Source of the DNA: Neospora caninum Liverpool
Lineage: Eukaryota; Apicomplexa; Conoidasida; Eucoccidiorida; Sarcocystidae
Assembly (NCBI RefSeq): GCF_000208865.1
Contig: NC_018393.1
Span: 1,178,001 to 1,242,000, forward strand
DNA: 64,000 nt
Direction of reading: 5' to 3'
Shown here: piece by piece, positions 48,501-58,867 of the stretch
Position numbering within the stretch: position 1 is the first letter of the stretch
How the letters are laid out: every line of letters starts with the position of its first letter
Position numbers and translations under genes: made by a program
Notes under the pieces: model-generated
What the model was told of the DNA's origin: nothing
What the model saw: the letters and a program-made list of their open reading frames with translations, nothing else
Databases searched by the model: none

Positions 48501-51500
48501 GCAGATACAGTAGTAGGGTCCGGTTCGATGTTCTTGATGCGCTGAGAGACCATGTGATCCTTGGAGCACCGCTGATGCCCCGAGCAACCATCATTGACGC
48601 ACTCATGTCTGCAGTTGAATTCGTGCAGATCTGCTCTACGAGACATAACCCTCAATCAATGTGCTCGCAAACATCATTTTAGAAGCCATCATCTTCAGTC
48701 TCACTCTCCATTTCGACGCATAGACATGGTGGACGTAGGCTACAGGGATAACGCTTCAACACGTGACTTTGCTGTACATGATTGTAGCGNNNNNNNNNNN
48801 NNNNNNNNNNNNNNNNNNNNNNNNNNNNNNNNNNNNNNNNNNNNNNNNNNNNNNNNNNNNNNNNNNNNNNNNNNNNNNNNNNNNNNNNNGAAGTTGTTTT
48901 TCGAATCTGAGGGACGGGCATTACGTCTGTCGCACCACGGGACGAGTAGTGGAACTCCCTCCTGTTCGCGGCATCTTTCACGCAGCTGGTGTGTTGAAGG
49001 ATTGCCCCATTCTAAAGCAGGATAGTGATACGCTGGCGTCCGTATTTAGGCCGAAGTCTCAAGGAGCGTGGAACATACACTATGCACTCGAAGAGCTGCA
49101 GATGAACGAAGACGTTAAAGTGTTTCTGATGTTCTCCTCTACTGCTAGTCTCGTCGGAAATCCCGGTCAAGCCAACTACGCAGCGGCTAACTCGAGCCTC
49201 GACGCACTCATTTCGCACCGCCGCAGCAGGGGTTTAGCCGGACACAGCATACAGTGGGGTCCATGGATTGAACAGGGGATGGCAGCAGGTCTCGGCGACC
49301 GCTTGGAGCGTGCGGGATTCCGGGGCATATCGAACAGAGTAGGCGTTGAAGTCGTTGGGGCTGTGGTATCTCAAGGAAACACTGGCGACGCCGTGGTCGC
49401 GTGTCAGCAGTTTATCTGGCCACGATTTGCGATGCGTTATCGCGGGTGTGTTCCTGCTATCTTCGAGGAGCAGACCAGGTCGGTCACCCTGCGGAGGAGG
49501 GACGAAAGAGGCAGCAAGCAAACAACTGGACCGGAGGCGCGCCAGGGTGGTACCTTCGCCAGCATGGCGCCAGACGAGCTGAAGGCGTTTGTCCAAGCAA
49601 CTGTGTCTGGTGCCGCCAAGCAAGTTTTGGGAAGTGCGGACGAGCCGCCGACAGATGCGCCGCTGCAAGATATGGGAATTGATTCGCTTGGTGCAGTAGA
49701 ATTCCGTAACAATCTCCAAGATTCTTTGGGTGTGAAGCTGCCGGCAACCATCCTTTTTGATCACCCAACAATAGAGGCGCTTGCAACGTTCCTGGGCTCG
49801 CTTCTTCATTCCGAGGAAGGTCGCGAGACCAGAAGCGTGAATGGTGCAAAGATGTTGTCACCTCTGTTAGACGAAAAGGACAGTGTCAGCATCGCGGTGG
49901 TGGGCATGGCTTGCAGGCTTCCCGGTTCTGTCAATGACCTGGAGTCCTTCGGTGAAATGCTACTCACGTTCAAGGATTGCATTCAAGAAATTCCTCCATC
50001 ACGTTTCAGTATAGATGAAGTCTACGATCCCGATCCAGATGCCAAAGGCAAGATCTACGTCCGAGAGGGAGGCTTCATTGACGGCGCGGAACTCTTTGAC
50101 AACAGATTCTTTGGCATCTCCGATGCCGAAGCCAGAGAAATGGACCCGCGACAGCGAATTTCTCTGGAGGTTTCTTATGAAGCATTTGTTGATGCTGGAT
50201 ATTCTCGGGAGGAGTTGCTAGGTTCGCCCGTTGGGGTTTTCGTCGGAGCGATGAACCACGATAAGCTGTACGATGACTTGCGTCAGCTTACCAGCTACAG
50301 TGGCACATCGACCGCCCTAGCCATTCTCTCAAATCGCCTCTCGTACACGTTCGGCCTAACGGGACCAAGTATTATGATAGACTGCGCATGCTCGTCCTCC
50401 TTGGTTGCTATGGATTACGCAAATATGGAACTGCGTCAAGATCGTGCAGGGCTATGTTTGGTTGTTGGTGTCAATATTATGCCAACAGCCGACCCCTATG
50501 TTCACTGCTGCAAGGCACGAATGCTTAGTCCCGACTGTCGCTGCAAGGTTTTCGCTGCAAATGCCAACGGATATGTGCGCAGCGAGGGATGCGCGGCCCT
50601 AATACTCGAACGCACAGCTGCACACACACCAAGAAACATCAAACCATATGCCAACCTACTGGGAACAGCTAACAACCACGTGGGGAGGAGCGCAAGCATT
50701 ACATCCCCTAACGGGCCTGCACAACAGGCAGTCGTCCGCGCAGCCCTCCGCAGCGCAAATGTTAAATCGCCTCGATCCGTTGCGGTAGTGGAGACACACG
50801 GGACGGGAACGTCTCTCGGGGACCCCATCGAGATCGGGGCTCTCCAAGCAGTGTATGGGCAGGGGACAAGTGCTGACACACCTCTTGTTCTGGGAGCTCT
50901 CAAGTCGCGCATTGGTCACACAGAAGGGGCTGCAGGAATTGCTGGCTTCATCAAGCTTATCTGTTCACTTAGACACAGGATAGCCCCGCCAAATCTGCAC
51001 CTCAAGCAATTCAACCCCCACATCGACATCTCGACGGCAGATTCCTCAAGGCCATTCCTGCTACCTACGAAGCCGTACCCCCTAGATACTCTGATGGTTG
51101 GACAGAAGAACGATCCACTTCTTGGAGCCGTAAGTTCATTTGGGTTTGGAGGTTCCAATGCGCATGCAATCGTAGAGGTCCCTCCCATCCAAGGCCCCGC
51201 AGGTCCGGAAATAGCCGAAGCCGGACTCAGACGTGCGCAGGCGGCTGCTGACGAGCCACACCAGCCAATGGTATGGCTTTTCACAGGCCAGGGGTCTCAG
51301 TATGTGAACATGGCGAAGGCCCTCTACGAGGCGGAGGATAGCTTCCGAGAGACAGTGGAAGAATGCTCCGCATACCTAGCAGCAGAGAATCTGATGCCAG
51401 AAGGAGGCCCGTCGAGCCTGGAGGAGATAATCTATCCGAGGCAGGACGAAGATGCTGAGGAGGCAGAGCGTCTGCTGATGCAAACCCAGTACTCGCAAGT

Positions 51501-54500
51501 GGCCATTTTCGTTGTTGAGTTGGCGCTCACTCGGGTTTTGAAAGAAAGAGGCCTGCGTCCAGCAGCCGTTTTGGGTCACAGCCTTGGCGAATACGCCGCT
51601 GCAGTCACAGCAGGAGTATTTTCGTGGCGCGATGCGCTCCGAGTTGTCGCCGCCAGAGCACGCATAATGTCTGAACAGGAGCCACAGGACGGTGTCATGG
51701 CCGCATGTCGGCTGTCGGCCGCTGAGGTCCAAGCGGCGTTAAATTCAGAACTGAAGGGCCTGACCTCTGTTGCTGTCGCTGCTGATAACGGCCCGCGAAG
51801 TGTTGTGGTGTCCGGTAGAAGGGCGGAAGTCGAACAAGTCCTATCATTCTTCAGTATGTCAGGAAAGGCTCGCTTCCTCAAGGTGTCGCACGCCTTCCAC
51901 TCCCCGCTAATGGCAGGCGCTGTCGAGCCTGTCCGTCGCCTCTTTGAGGGCGTCGAGTTCTCGGAGCCGGCGATTCCGTTTTCATCCACAGTTCTTGGCC
52001 GCCTTACTGTCGGCGGCGAGTTGGGAAACGCGCTCTACTGGGCCGAGCAGATCACAAAACCTGTCCGATTTCGGGAGGCGGTGATAGCAACGTTTGACGG
52101 CGGCGTGGTGGGGCTTGCGGCTGTAGAGGTTGGACCGAAGCGGACGCTAGCGAATATCGGGCCAGCGTGTGTTAGTATCTCTACGCATCCGGATTACGTG
52201 TGGTTGAGTGCCATCGACGGTCCATCTGCATCCGAGTCGGCGTCGCAGTTCCAGGCTTTCTTGAAGGGGGTCGCGTCGTTGGCTAAGCGTATAGTTCACT
52301 GGAACCAGAGGTAAGTTTGGGCAATGGTCATCTGCGTGTGAGGTGCTTTCGTTGTCCCGTCGTACAAGGCTTTATTGAAACTGTGGCACACGTTGTGCCT
52401 GCGCAAGAAAACTGAAACCTTGAGCGCGACAGGTGCTTGCCTGAGGACATCGGTCCAATTTTTTGTCGTGCCACTGTTCTTTTATAGGCCTTTCCCTCTA
52501 GCACGGCTGCAGGAAGGGAAGAACGCTGACGAACGTTCCAGGAGTCTGACTAAAGCGGGTCCTCCATCGCTCCCGAGTATCTGGAGCGAAAAATGGTCAT
52601 ACCATTCCGACGTTCCCCAGATTGATGGGCTCAACGCGAATCCAAAGAAAGCTTGGATAATTGTTGGCGTTCCGTCGCAGCACATGGCTGGAGTTCTCCA
52701 GAGTGTGAAACGAATGGGACTGGACACGTCACGAGTCTGCGGCTTAGGCGCCATTTCGTCACTGGAAACGCTTCGGAACCTTGTGCAAGGAGGGTCTTGG
52801 GCAGGCATTCTGGTTGTTTCCGGGCTTTGGACAACAACATCAGCAGTCGAGTGCCTGACAGAAACGGCCCACATTCTGCTCCAATATGCAGACCTTTCTA
52901 GAGAAATGGAGGTGCCGCCATTGGCTGTTGTTACCCGGGGAGCGCAGCGGGTTGTACAGTCGCCAGAAACATTGAGTCAAAAGGCGATAGCAAGCTTTGA
53001 TTCGGAGCCGCCAGAGGAACAATGGACTGCCCAGGTGCATGACGATGTGCCTCTCCACGCCGGGTTGCTGGCCTTCTGCAGAACGGCACGTTTGGAGATG
53101 GAGCGGTGTTGTCGCCAGTTGAAACCTCTTTTATACTTTGATACCGACGGGGTACACCCTGGGCAGTCGAAAGAAGCGCTCGACCTTCAACTCGAAGCGG
53201 TGTTCCAATGGTTGTCTAAGGAGGACGTGCAGGCGCCTTCATCCGAGCAAAACAGGACAGAGTCTGCCACGCTCAACGAATGGGATGTAGTTGTCAGAGG
53301 ACAGTCGTACTTTGTTCCTCGAGCTAACTCTGTCCTTTTGAAGCAGCCTCGGATTCCTGCAGTCGACAGTATACAAAGTTCCAAATCTTACATTGTGACA
53401 GGAGGGTTAGGTGGCATAGGCGTTGTTGTGGCGTCTTGGCTCATGCGGCAAGGCGCAGGCAAGATTTTCTTGTGGTCCAGAAAGGGAATACCGACGGACG
53501 ATGTGAAACAAACTAGTCAGTGGTGTGAGCTGAAACACGCCATGGAATCCGGGCAAATCCAAACAGTGAGATGCGACGTTTCGGTGATCGAACAAGTTAG
53601 AGATTCGATTGGTTTGGCTGTCGCCGACTTGACCTTGGGCGGGATTTTTCACTGTGCAGGCACGGAAGGCAAAGGAAGGCTGCAGGACCTGTCCCAGCAT
53701 GACATTGCTGGCGTTTACGCTTCGAAAGTGGAAGGTGCGTGGAATCTCCACCGCATCTGCAAGGAAATGTCCATCGACAAGCACCTAGATTTTTTTGTGT
53801 TATTCTCGTCGATAGCCGCACTGCCAGGAAACGATGCCTTTGCAGCCTATGCTGCTGCAAACGGCTGCCTTGACAACCTAGCTGAACACAGGAGAAGCCT
53901 CTCGTTGCCAGGGAAGAGTATCCGATGGGGCCCGTGGTTAGATGTAGGGATGGCAGCTCGAACGTCGTCCTTTGAACGTGTCATGAAATCACGCGGCATT
54001 CGTGGCTTCCACAACGAAGAAGCAATTTCTCTTCTTGAGGTTTTGCTGGGTGCAGAAGAAGATCTCACGTGCTGCGCAGCAGTTCATGTGGACTGGCGCA
54101 TTTACGCACATATCTTCGGTTCTCACGTGCCCGCTTGGTTGCAAGACGTAATTCCAGGTTTGCGGAAAAACTTGACTGTTACGTCAGAAACGAGCACCAC
54201 GGGTCAGAGGCATGATTCGATGGATCTCCAAGGTGTCGAATCCGCTGTTCTCGACGTAGCACGAAAGATGTGCGGAGGCGAAGATCCCGTGTCCACCTCT
54301 ACAGAGATAAGCTCTCTGGGACTGGACTCCCTTGGTGCTGTGGAATTCAGGAATGCGTTGCAGGAGTCGCTCAACATAAAACTGCCTGCTTCCCTCCTTG
54401 TTGAGTACCCATGCCTTAAAGATATTATTCAGTTCATTATGGAAAATTGCTTCTCCGACGCGGCAAAGTCGGCGACTGAGTTGGTGCCTCTATTAACTCG

Positions 54501-57500
54501 TGATCCTGCCGCAGTTGACCAAGGCTTCGCAGTAGTTGGAATGGGATGCCGAATTCCCAAAAACGCCATGACACCTGAAGGTTTCTGGGAGATGCTGCTT
54601 GATGAAGTCGACGCTGTGTGTGAGATACCGATGGAGCGATTCAATATAGATGCGTTCTACGATCCAGACCCTGAACAAGATAAATGCTACACTAGGGACG
54701 CCGCGCTCCTCGACCATCCGGATCTCTTCGACAACTCGTTTTTCAACCTAAGTGATCAGGAAGTCCTCGCAATCGACCCTCAGCAGCGCGTGTTGCTAGA
54801 AGTAGCCTACGAGGCGTTTTTCGAGGCGGGATTCACAAAAGAAGCTCTCCTGGGCAACGATTTCGGCGTTTTTTGCGCAGCGTACAACAATGACTTCCAG
54901 TTTACCAACCTCACCCAAGGAAAAGCGACAATGTGCGTTTTTGACAAGCAAGAAGGTCGAGGTCGAATTCCATCGCTTGGAGAAGCAGCAGGGTATCCTG
55001 AACCTGGCGGTTTCATGTGCTTCATTCCGAACAGAATCTCGTATTCCTTTGGCCTCACAGGACCGAGCATTGGAATTGATGCCGCCTGCGCTTCGGCCTT
55101 AGTTGCCTTCGATGCCGCTATAACGAAACTGAAAACAGGAGCATGCTCAGGCGCACTCGTCGGGGGAGTGAACATAATTTTGAGTCCAACATTTTTCCTC
55201 GGTGGCTGTAAAGCGCATCAATTTTCACGTGCCGGGAGATGTAAAACGTTCGATTGCAGTGCCGACGGTCTTGTGCGTGGAGAGGGGTGCGGAGCAGCTT
55301 TCTTACTTCCAGTGGCAGCTGCGAGGGAAAGAGGCATCTTCGTGCACGCTGTCGTTAGGGGTTCCGCTACTTGCCATTACGGCCGAAGCTCTCAGATCAC
55401 CTCTCCAAACACACGAGCTCTGGCCCGTGTACTGCGGCTTTCGCTGCAAGATGCTAATACGGAACCCTGTCTTGTGCGGTACTACGAGGCACACGGGACT
55501 GCCACCGTTCTTGGAGACGTCATTGAAATGTCAGCAGTTAGAGACGTCTTTCAGAATGATCGAAACCCTGCAACACCACTGCATATGGGTACGGTGCACA
55601 ATAATATTGGGCACCTTGATGCGGCAGCTGGAATTGTGGCTTTCATAAAAACTGTCTTGTGCCTTAAGCACAGATTCGTTCCGGCAAACATTCACTTCAA
55701 GTCCCTGCACCCAGATATCCATGGAATTGACCCACAGCTCATTAAGTACACGAAGGAATCCCAGAGAATAATGACAGCAGATCACGTTGCGGGCGCTAAA
55801 CAAACAATCTTCGGAGCAAACTTGGCATACGGAATGGGTGGCAGTGTTGCCGCTCTGATAACCGAGTCTGGCGACGAAGCAACAGGGAGATACTCACCGA
55901 CGGTAAGCCTGGTTTAGCCACGGGTGGATACGGGTAATGTCGTTCTCTCCGTATCATTTGAAATCACGAGCCCCAGCAGGTTGCTTCGTAGCTTTTTACA
56001 CGGAGCCGGTGTAGCCCCGTTAAACCTATCTTGAAAAAAGGAATTTGACAGACATATCTCCCGATCGTAGAGTCGGACATACTCCGCTGAGTCACCTCTT
56101 CGCTCAATCTCCCGTATTGTCACGTTACTTTCTTTTTACTACTGTTATTTCTCTTTTCTGTCCAGGCCGTTCCACGCCCTGTGTGGAATCACCGTCAATT
56201 TCCTTTAAACACGCAGAAGTTCGTCTATCTTATGGGCGCCATGGGACAGATCTCGATGGATGACATGCCGACTCCTCAGTCTGATGTCATCCACGTAATG
56301 AAACGCCTGTCAGATACAGCATTGAACGTTGCCTTCATGAGACAACTGCGTCCTTCGACGTGTGGCACAGGCAATTTGCGCTCGGTGTTTCTAACCGGTG
56401 CCACAGGGTTCATTGGCAGCCAGGTGCTCTTTCATCTTCTCCAGGTGAAGCGTCAGGATACCAAGCTGGGAACAGACGGTGCGAAGCTGACGATATTTTG
56501 TCTGGTTCGCGCTAGGGACAGGGCCCACGGCATGTATAGAATCAGAGACTCTTTAGCGGGACGTGGAATCGAATGGAATCCTGACTTTGATCAGCAGGTA
56601 ATCCCTGTTGTCGGCAACTTGGAAGAAGGTGAAAACATGGGTTTGGGACCGAAGCAGATGCAGTACTTGGAGCAAACGGTTGACGCCGTCTACCATGCCG
56701 CCGACTATGTGAACTTTGCCTTACCATATGACGCGTTAAGGAAAGCAAATGTACTATCGTTGGTACCCATCCTGAAGCTGTGTACAACGCATGTGGCGAA
56801 GCCTTTGCACCTCGTCTCAAATTTCGCACACCACCTCCAGTATTTTGCTGGGTTTTCAGAGGATTTGAATGTTGCTGTGGATGAAACAGTGTCACCACCT
56901 TTGACTCCTGGATTCGTTGACCGTCTTGAACAGCAAATGCCTGCCGGGATTATGGGATACCCCTGGACGAAATGGGCTGCTGAGGAGATCATTGGTCGTA
57001 TGAAAGACGTCCTCCAACAGCGTTGTGAAGAAGAAAGCCAAAATGCTCCTATGGACGACTCAGAGAAGAAGGATATCCTTTCGAAGTTCCAAGTGACGGT
57101 TTACCGATTGCCAAACTCCTGTGTATATTACAAGAACGGCTACACAAATTTCGCAAATGCGTCGCTGTCACTTGTATTAGCCTGTGCACAAGAACGGATG
57201 GTTCCCCCTGGCGTGCTGCCCGTCGGTGCGCCTTTCCTGACAACACCAGTAGATCTAATCACTGGGGTCCTAGTCAAACTGTCAATGACGGAGAAAAAGA
57301 AACACGACGTTTACCATCTAGTATCCTTAAGGGCAGCAAGAAGGACACACGTTTTGCAGGTGGCAAAATGGCTCTTTCCGGATATCGTCGAATGTACAGT
57401 CGATGAACTTTTCAGGCGCATCGACGAAAACAAAGAGAATTCACCAGTGCATCCGCTAAGAGCGGCAATGAGAGTAAGGACGCAACGTATGCATCTCTCC

Positions 57501-58867
57501 ATTAAACGCTCTGGTCGGTCTAAGTGTCCCTATAAAAAGAACAATTGCGCACTAGTCCGCCTCATTTTTTTCTTGCTTCGATGTGGATGTGTGTGTGATT
57601 TCTCGCGGATAATATCATCCTCTAGCAGCACATTATGTTTCCGGGCCACAACAGAACACCTACGCATAATCCGTTGGTTGCCGGAATTTTTCTTGCATTT
57701 CGTTTCAGAATAGATACTCGTTGTCACTTTGACAGGTTGCACGTGCTTCTACAATAACCGCCAATACGAACTACGTCCCGTTGTGTCTGCGTTTGTTGTA
57801 CTTGTGTAGTTTTGGCGGAGGTACTGGTACTCCTCGGACACGGATCGTGACAGCCCGTTTCCGATAAGGGTCAACAATGTCGACGAGGATCTCCCAGGTG
57901 TAATGGCTACCTTCCCCAGCCTTGCAGATACTTGGCTAAGAATGGCAACATACTGGTAAGTTCCTCTACCAATCCAGTCAGAACCAGTGCTGGACAGTGG
58001 AGCACGCGTTGTCCTATTGACCTATTCGCCGACCGGTCCATGGCTGATTATTTCCTGATTTTGTTGTTCTTGTGTTCTCCCACGAAAGAGTTCCCCGTGA
58101 AGAACGTTCGGTCTGAGTTTTTTTTTGACGAGAGTGATTCAGACAATACATCTACGCGGAAGGGATAGAACGTAGTTCTGTTGTGGGCGATAAAAACTGG
58201 ATGGGCGAAACGACTGGCACTGCTCCTAGAGCCGCGCCGCTTCTGAAGAGCAAACGGAAATGACAGTTGATGCATTTCAAACCATCGCACCTTCTTAAGG
58301 CACGGCTTCCGGTTATTCGTTGTACGGCTAGGTCCTGCTTGTTTCAGGGAACGCACTGCTGTAGCCAGGAACATGCCTCAAGAAGGATGCTAGTTCTTGT
58401 AGTTGTGTACCTGATCACGAAGCCAGGGCCTTCTCACCCACTGAGCAATTCCAAAGTAATTGCTCCAGTGCCCCCGCCGAGAAAGTTCCAGGGTGTGACG
58501 TGTCGCCTTCCGGTTAAAAAGAAATGCAAACGACTCAACTTTTTCGCTATTTCTCTCATGCTGGTGCCAAATGCGTCCCTGCTTTCCTTGCTGTCCTTGC
58601 AGCATGAAAAACTACCACTTGGTTCGACATCCATTCACCCTCGCAATTCCCTTCGAAATCCTGAAGAAAGCTGTCGCTGGTATCGACCAGAGACTAGTTG
58701 AATTGCTTTCATTGCCGTTACATACTCAGCAGCTCCTAAACGAGGTTTGCTCGACAGAGGATGGCACAGATATGTCAGCTCTGATGGCCATGATCGACCA
58801 TGCAACCCTGAGGAAGTACGACGACTGCGTCACTTCTGAAGTTCCAGATCCGCGAGCACGTGCATAA
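27501..58867 (+). CDS. Giant multimodular type I polyketide synthase with terminal reductase
   Basis: Exons inferred: 27501-28088, 28382-28515, 28870-33045, 33235-37086, 37228-42678, 42820-48276, 48418-52310 (interrupted by an assembly gap), 52488-55902, 56166-57473, 57810-57955, 58603-58867. All junctions outside the gap are GT-AG and phase-consistent. Domain order: pseudo-ACP, KS1, ACP1; KS2-AT-psiDH-ACP2; KS3-AT-DH-KR-ACP3; KS4-AT-DH-KR-ACP4; KS5-AT-DH-gap-KR-ACP5; KS6-AT-KR-ACP6; KS7-reductase. Coccidia and Cryptosporidium are known to carry such apicomplexan PKS/FAS I megasynthases; CpPKS1 also ends in a reductase. All ATs have GHSLGEYAA and SHAFHSP, predicting malonyl-CoA. No ER, MT or thioesterase is present. 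The protein is presumably cytosolic; no signal peptide is seen. The ATG at 27501 is the first Met of the open frame; an upstream exon cannot be excluded. Exons 10 and 11 rest on phase and splice signals only. Confidence 0.9.
27525..30520 (+). other. PKS module 1: pseudo-ACP, Ser-type KS1, ACP1
   Basis: Residues from the start (about 27525-27780) align in shape with an ACP, but the phosphopantetheine site DSL reads DDV, so it could not be primed. KS1 spans three exons (27840-29790). Its active-site motif is IDSASSSALVA where other modules read IDTACSSSLVA: the nucleophilic Cys is Ser. Both catalytic His motifs (EAHGTGT and GHLEG) are kept. There is no AT; KS1 runs directly into DWNHARFP, the signature that follows the ATs elsewhere, then a ~140 residue disordered linker, then ACP1 (about 30275-30520) with an intact GIDSL. 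Its position suggests a loading or chain-priming unit; a decarboxylating or purely structural role is equally possible. Confidence 0.8.
30580..34580 (+). other. PKS module 2: KS2-AT-degenerate DH-ACP2
   Basis: KS2 (30590-31905) has Cys (DTACSSS) and both His motifs (THGTGT, IGHTEG). AT2 (31995-32960) has GQGSQ, GHSLG and HAFH. After the intron at 33046-33234 a DH-fold region follows (33235-34230, RRFPW...HPLLG), but both catalytic motifs are lost: the usual HxxxGxxxxP reads DGSLRISTLP and the DGLFQ motif reads TEMLF. No KR precedes ACP2 (GLDSL, about 34345-34575). The expected outcome is an unreduced beta-keto group. The C-terminal part of the AT (about 32800-33040) also differs from the AT of modules 3-5. 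Confidence 0.8.
31550..32790 (+). repeat. 1241-bp KS/AT block, copy 1 (module 2)
   Basis: First of five almost identical blocks with no length change. It runs from just after the KS motif HGTGT to shortly before the end of the AT. Confidence 0.9.
34640..40170 (+). other. PKS module 3: KS3-AT-DH-KR-ACP3
   Basis: KS3 (34640-35940) has DAACASS and ETHGTGT. AT3 (36030-37000) is a malonyl-type AT, with an Ile for Thr change at 36369. DH3 (37228-38230) has HVILGAPLMP and DGLFQ, both intact. The structural and catalytic KR halves (38260-39840) carry TGGLGGIG and FSSIAS with QANYAAAN. ACP3 (39925-40170) has GIDSL. A fully active KR plus DH without ER predicts an alkene. Confidence 0.85.
35585..36825 (+). 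repeat. 1241-bp KS/AT block, copy 2 (module 3)
   Basis: Same length as copy 1. Distinguishing changes include T at 36369 (Ile for Thr) and GRRT for GRLT near 36765. Confidence 0.9.
40250..45760 (+). other. PKS module 4: KS4-AT-DH-KR-ACP4
   Basis: Same architecture as module 3 and nearly identical to it in AT, DH and KR. KS4 active site is DTACSSS; KS4 (40250-41535) and ACP4 (45515-45760) carry their own divergent stretches. ACP4 reads GIDSLGAVEFRNAVQDVF where ACP3 and ACP5 share GIDSLGAVEFRNNLQDSL. An alkene is predicted at this step. Confidence 0.85.
41177..42417 (+). repeat. 1241-bp KS/AT block, copy 3 (module 4)
   Basis: Same length. Shares AKALYEAED with copies 4 and 5, where copies 1 and 2 read AKSIYEAED. 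Confidence 0.9.
46775..48015 (+). repeat. 1241-bp KS/AT block, copy 4 (module 5)
   Basis: Same length. Combines AKALYEAED of copy 3 with GRRT of copy 2, a mosaic pattern. Confidence 0.9.
48790..48889. other. Assembly gap of 100 N
   Basis: Exactly 100 N, the conventional size for a gap of unknown length. It removes most of DH5 and the first half of KR5 and may hide further modules. Confidence 0.98.
49880..54460 (+). other. PKS module 6: KS6-AT-KR-ACP6 (no DH)
   Basis: KS6 (49885-51175) has the active site IDCACSSS. AT6 (51265-52240) shares the common block but has its own C-terminus. The intron at 52311-52487 occupies the same WN(H/Q)R position as in other modules. The next exon goes straight to the structural KR half (SIWSEKW) with no DH, then KR6 (TGGLGGIG, FSSIAAL, AAYAAAN) and ACP6 (GLDSL, about 54225-54450). 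A beta-hydroxyl is predicted. This part of the gene is not in the homogenised repeat and looks older. Confidence 0.85.
50824..52064 (+). repeat. 1241-bp KS/AT block, copy 5 (module 6)
   Basis: Same length. Carries an Asn for Asp change in AALNSEL near 51742. Downstream sequence is unrelated to copies 2-4. Confidence 0.9.
54520..58867 (+). other. PKS terminus: KS7 without AT/ACP, then thioester reductase
   Basis: KS7 (54520-55880) has Cys in DAACASA and His motifs AHGTAT (variant of HGTGT) and IGHLDA, plus an insertion before the active site. No AT follows; after the intron 55903-56165 the protein reads RPVWNHRQFPL, again the post-AT linker signature. The reductase (about 56360-57473 plus the two small exons) shows VFLTGATGFIGSQVL for NAD(P), the typical HAADYVNFALPYDALRKANV segment and a YPWTK catalytic pair. 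It belongs with the reductive release domains of NRPS/PKS and carboxylic acid reductases and should free the chain as aldehyde or alcohol. No ACP separates KS7 from it. Confidence 0.85.

Larger units (their letters stand above)
45840..49810 (+). other. PKS module 5: KS5-AT-DH(broken)-gap-KR-ACP5
   Basis: KS5 (45840-47130) has DTACSSS after an unusual SSSLTV in place of GPSLTI. AT5 is at 47215-48200. DH5 starts normally at 48418 and keeps HVILGAPLMP, then departs from the other copies at 48580 and reaches an in-frame stop at 48680-48682. The gap follows at 48790-48889, and sequence resumes within KR5 at about 48895, with a one-base deletion relative to the other copies right at the contig edge. 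ACP5 (49560-49800) matches ACP3. The stop and deletion are most simply read as poor sequence at contig ends, not as a broken gene. Confidence 0.7.

Noticed and set aside
48680..48682. Stop codon in DH5 as evidence that the PKS is a pseudogene
   Set aside because: It lies ~110 bases from an assembly gap in divergent, error-prone sequence, and all other exons are open.
27501..58867. Recent horizontal transfer of the PKS from bacteria
   Set aside because: The gene has many spliceosomal introns and composition like its neighbours, and the family is already known in apicomplexans.
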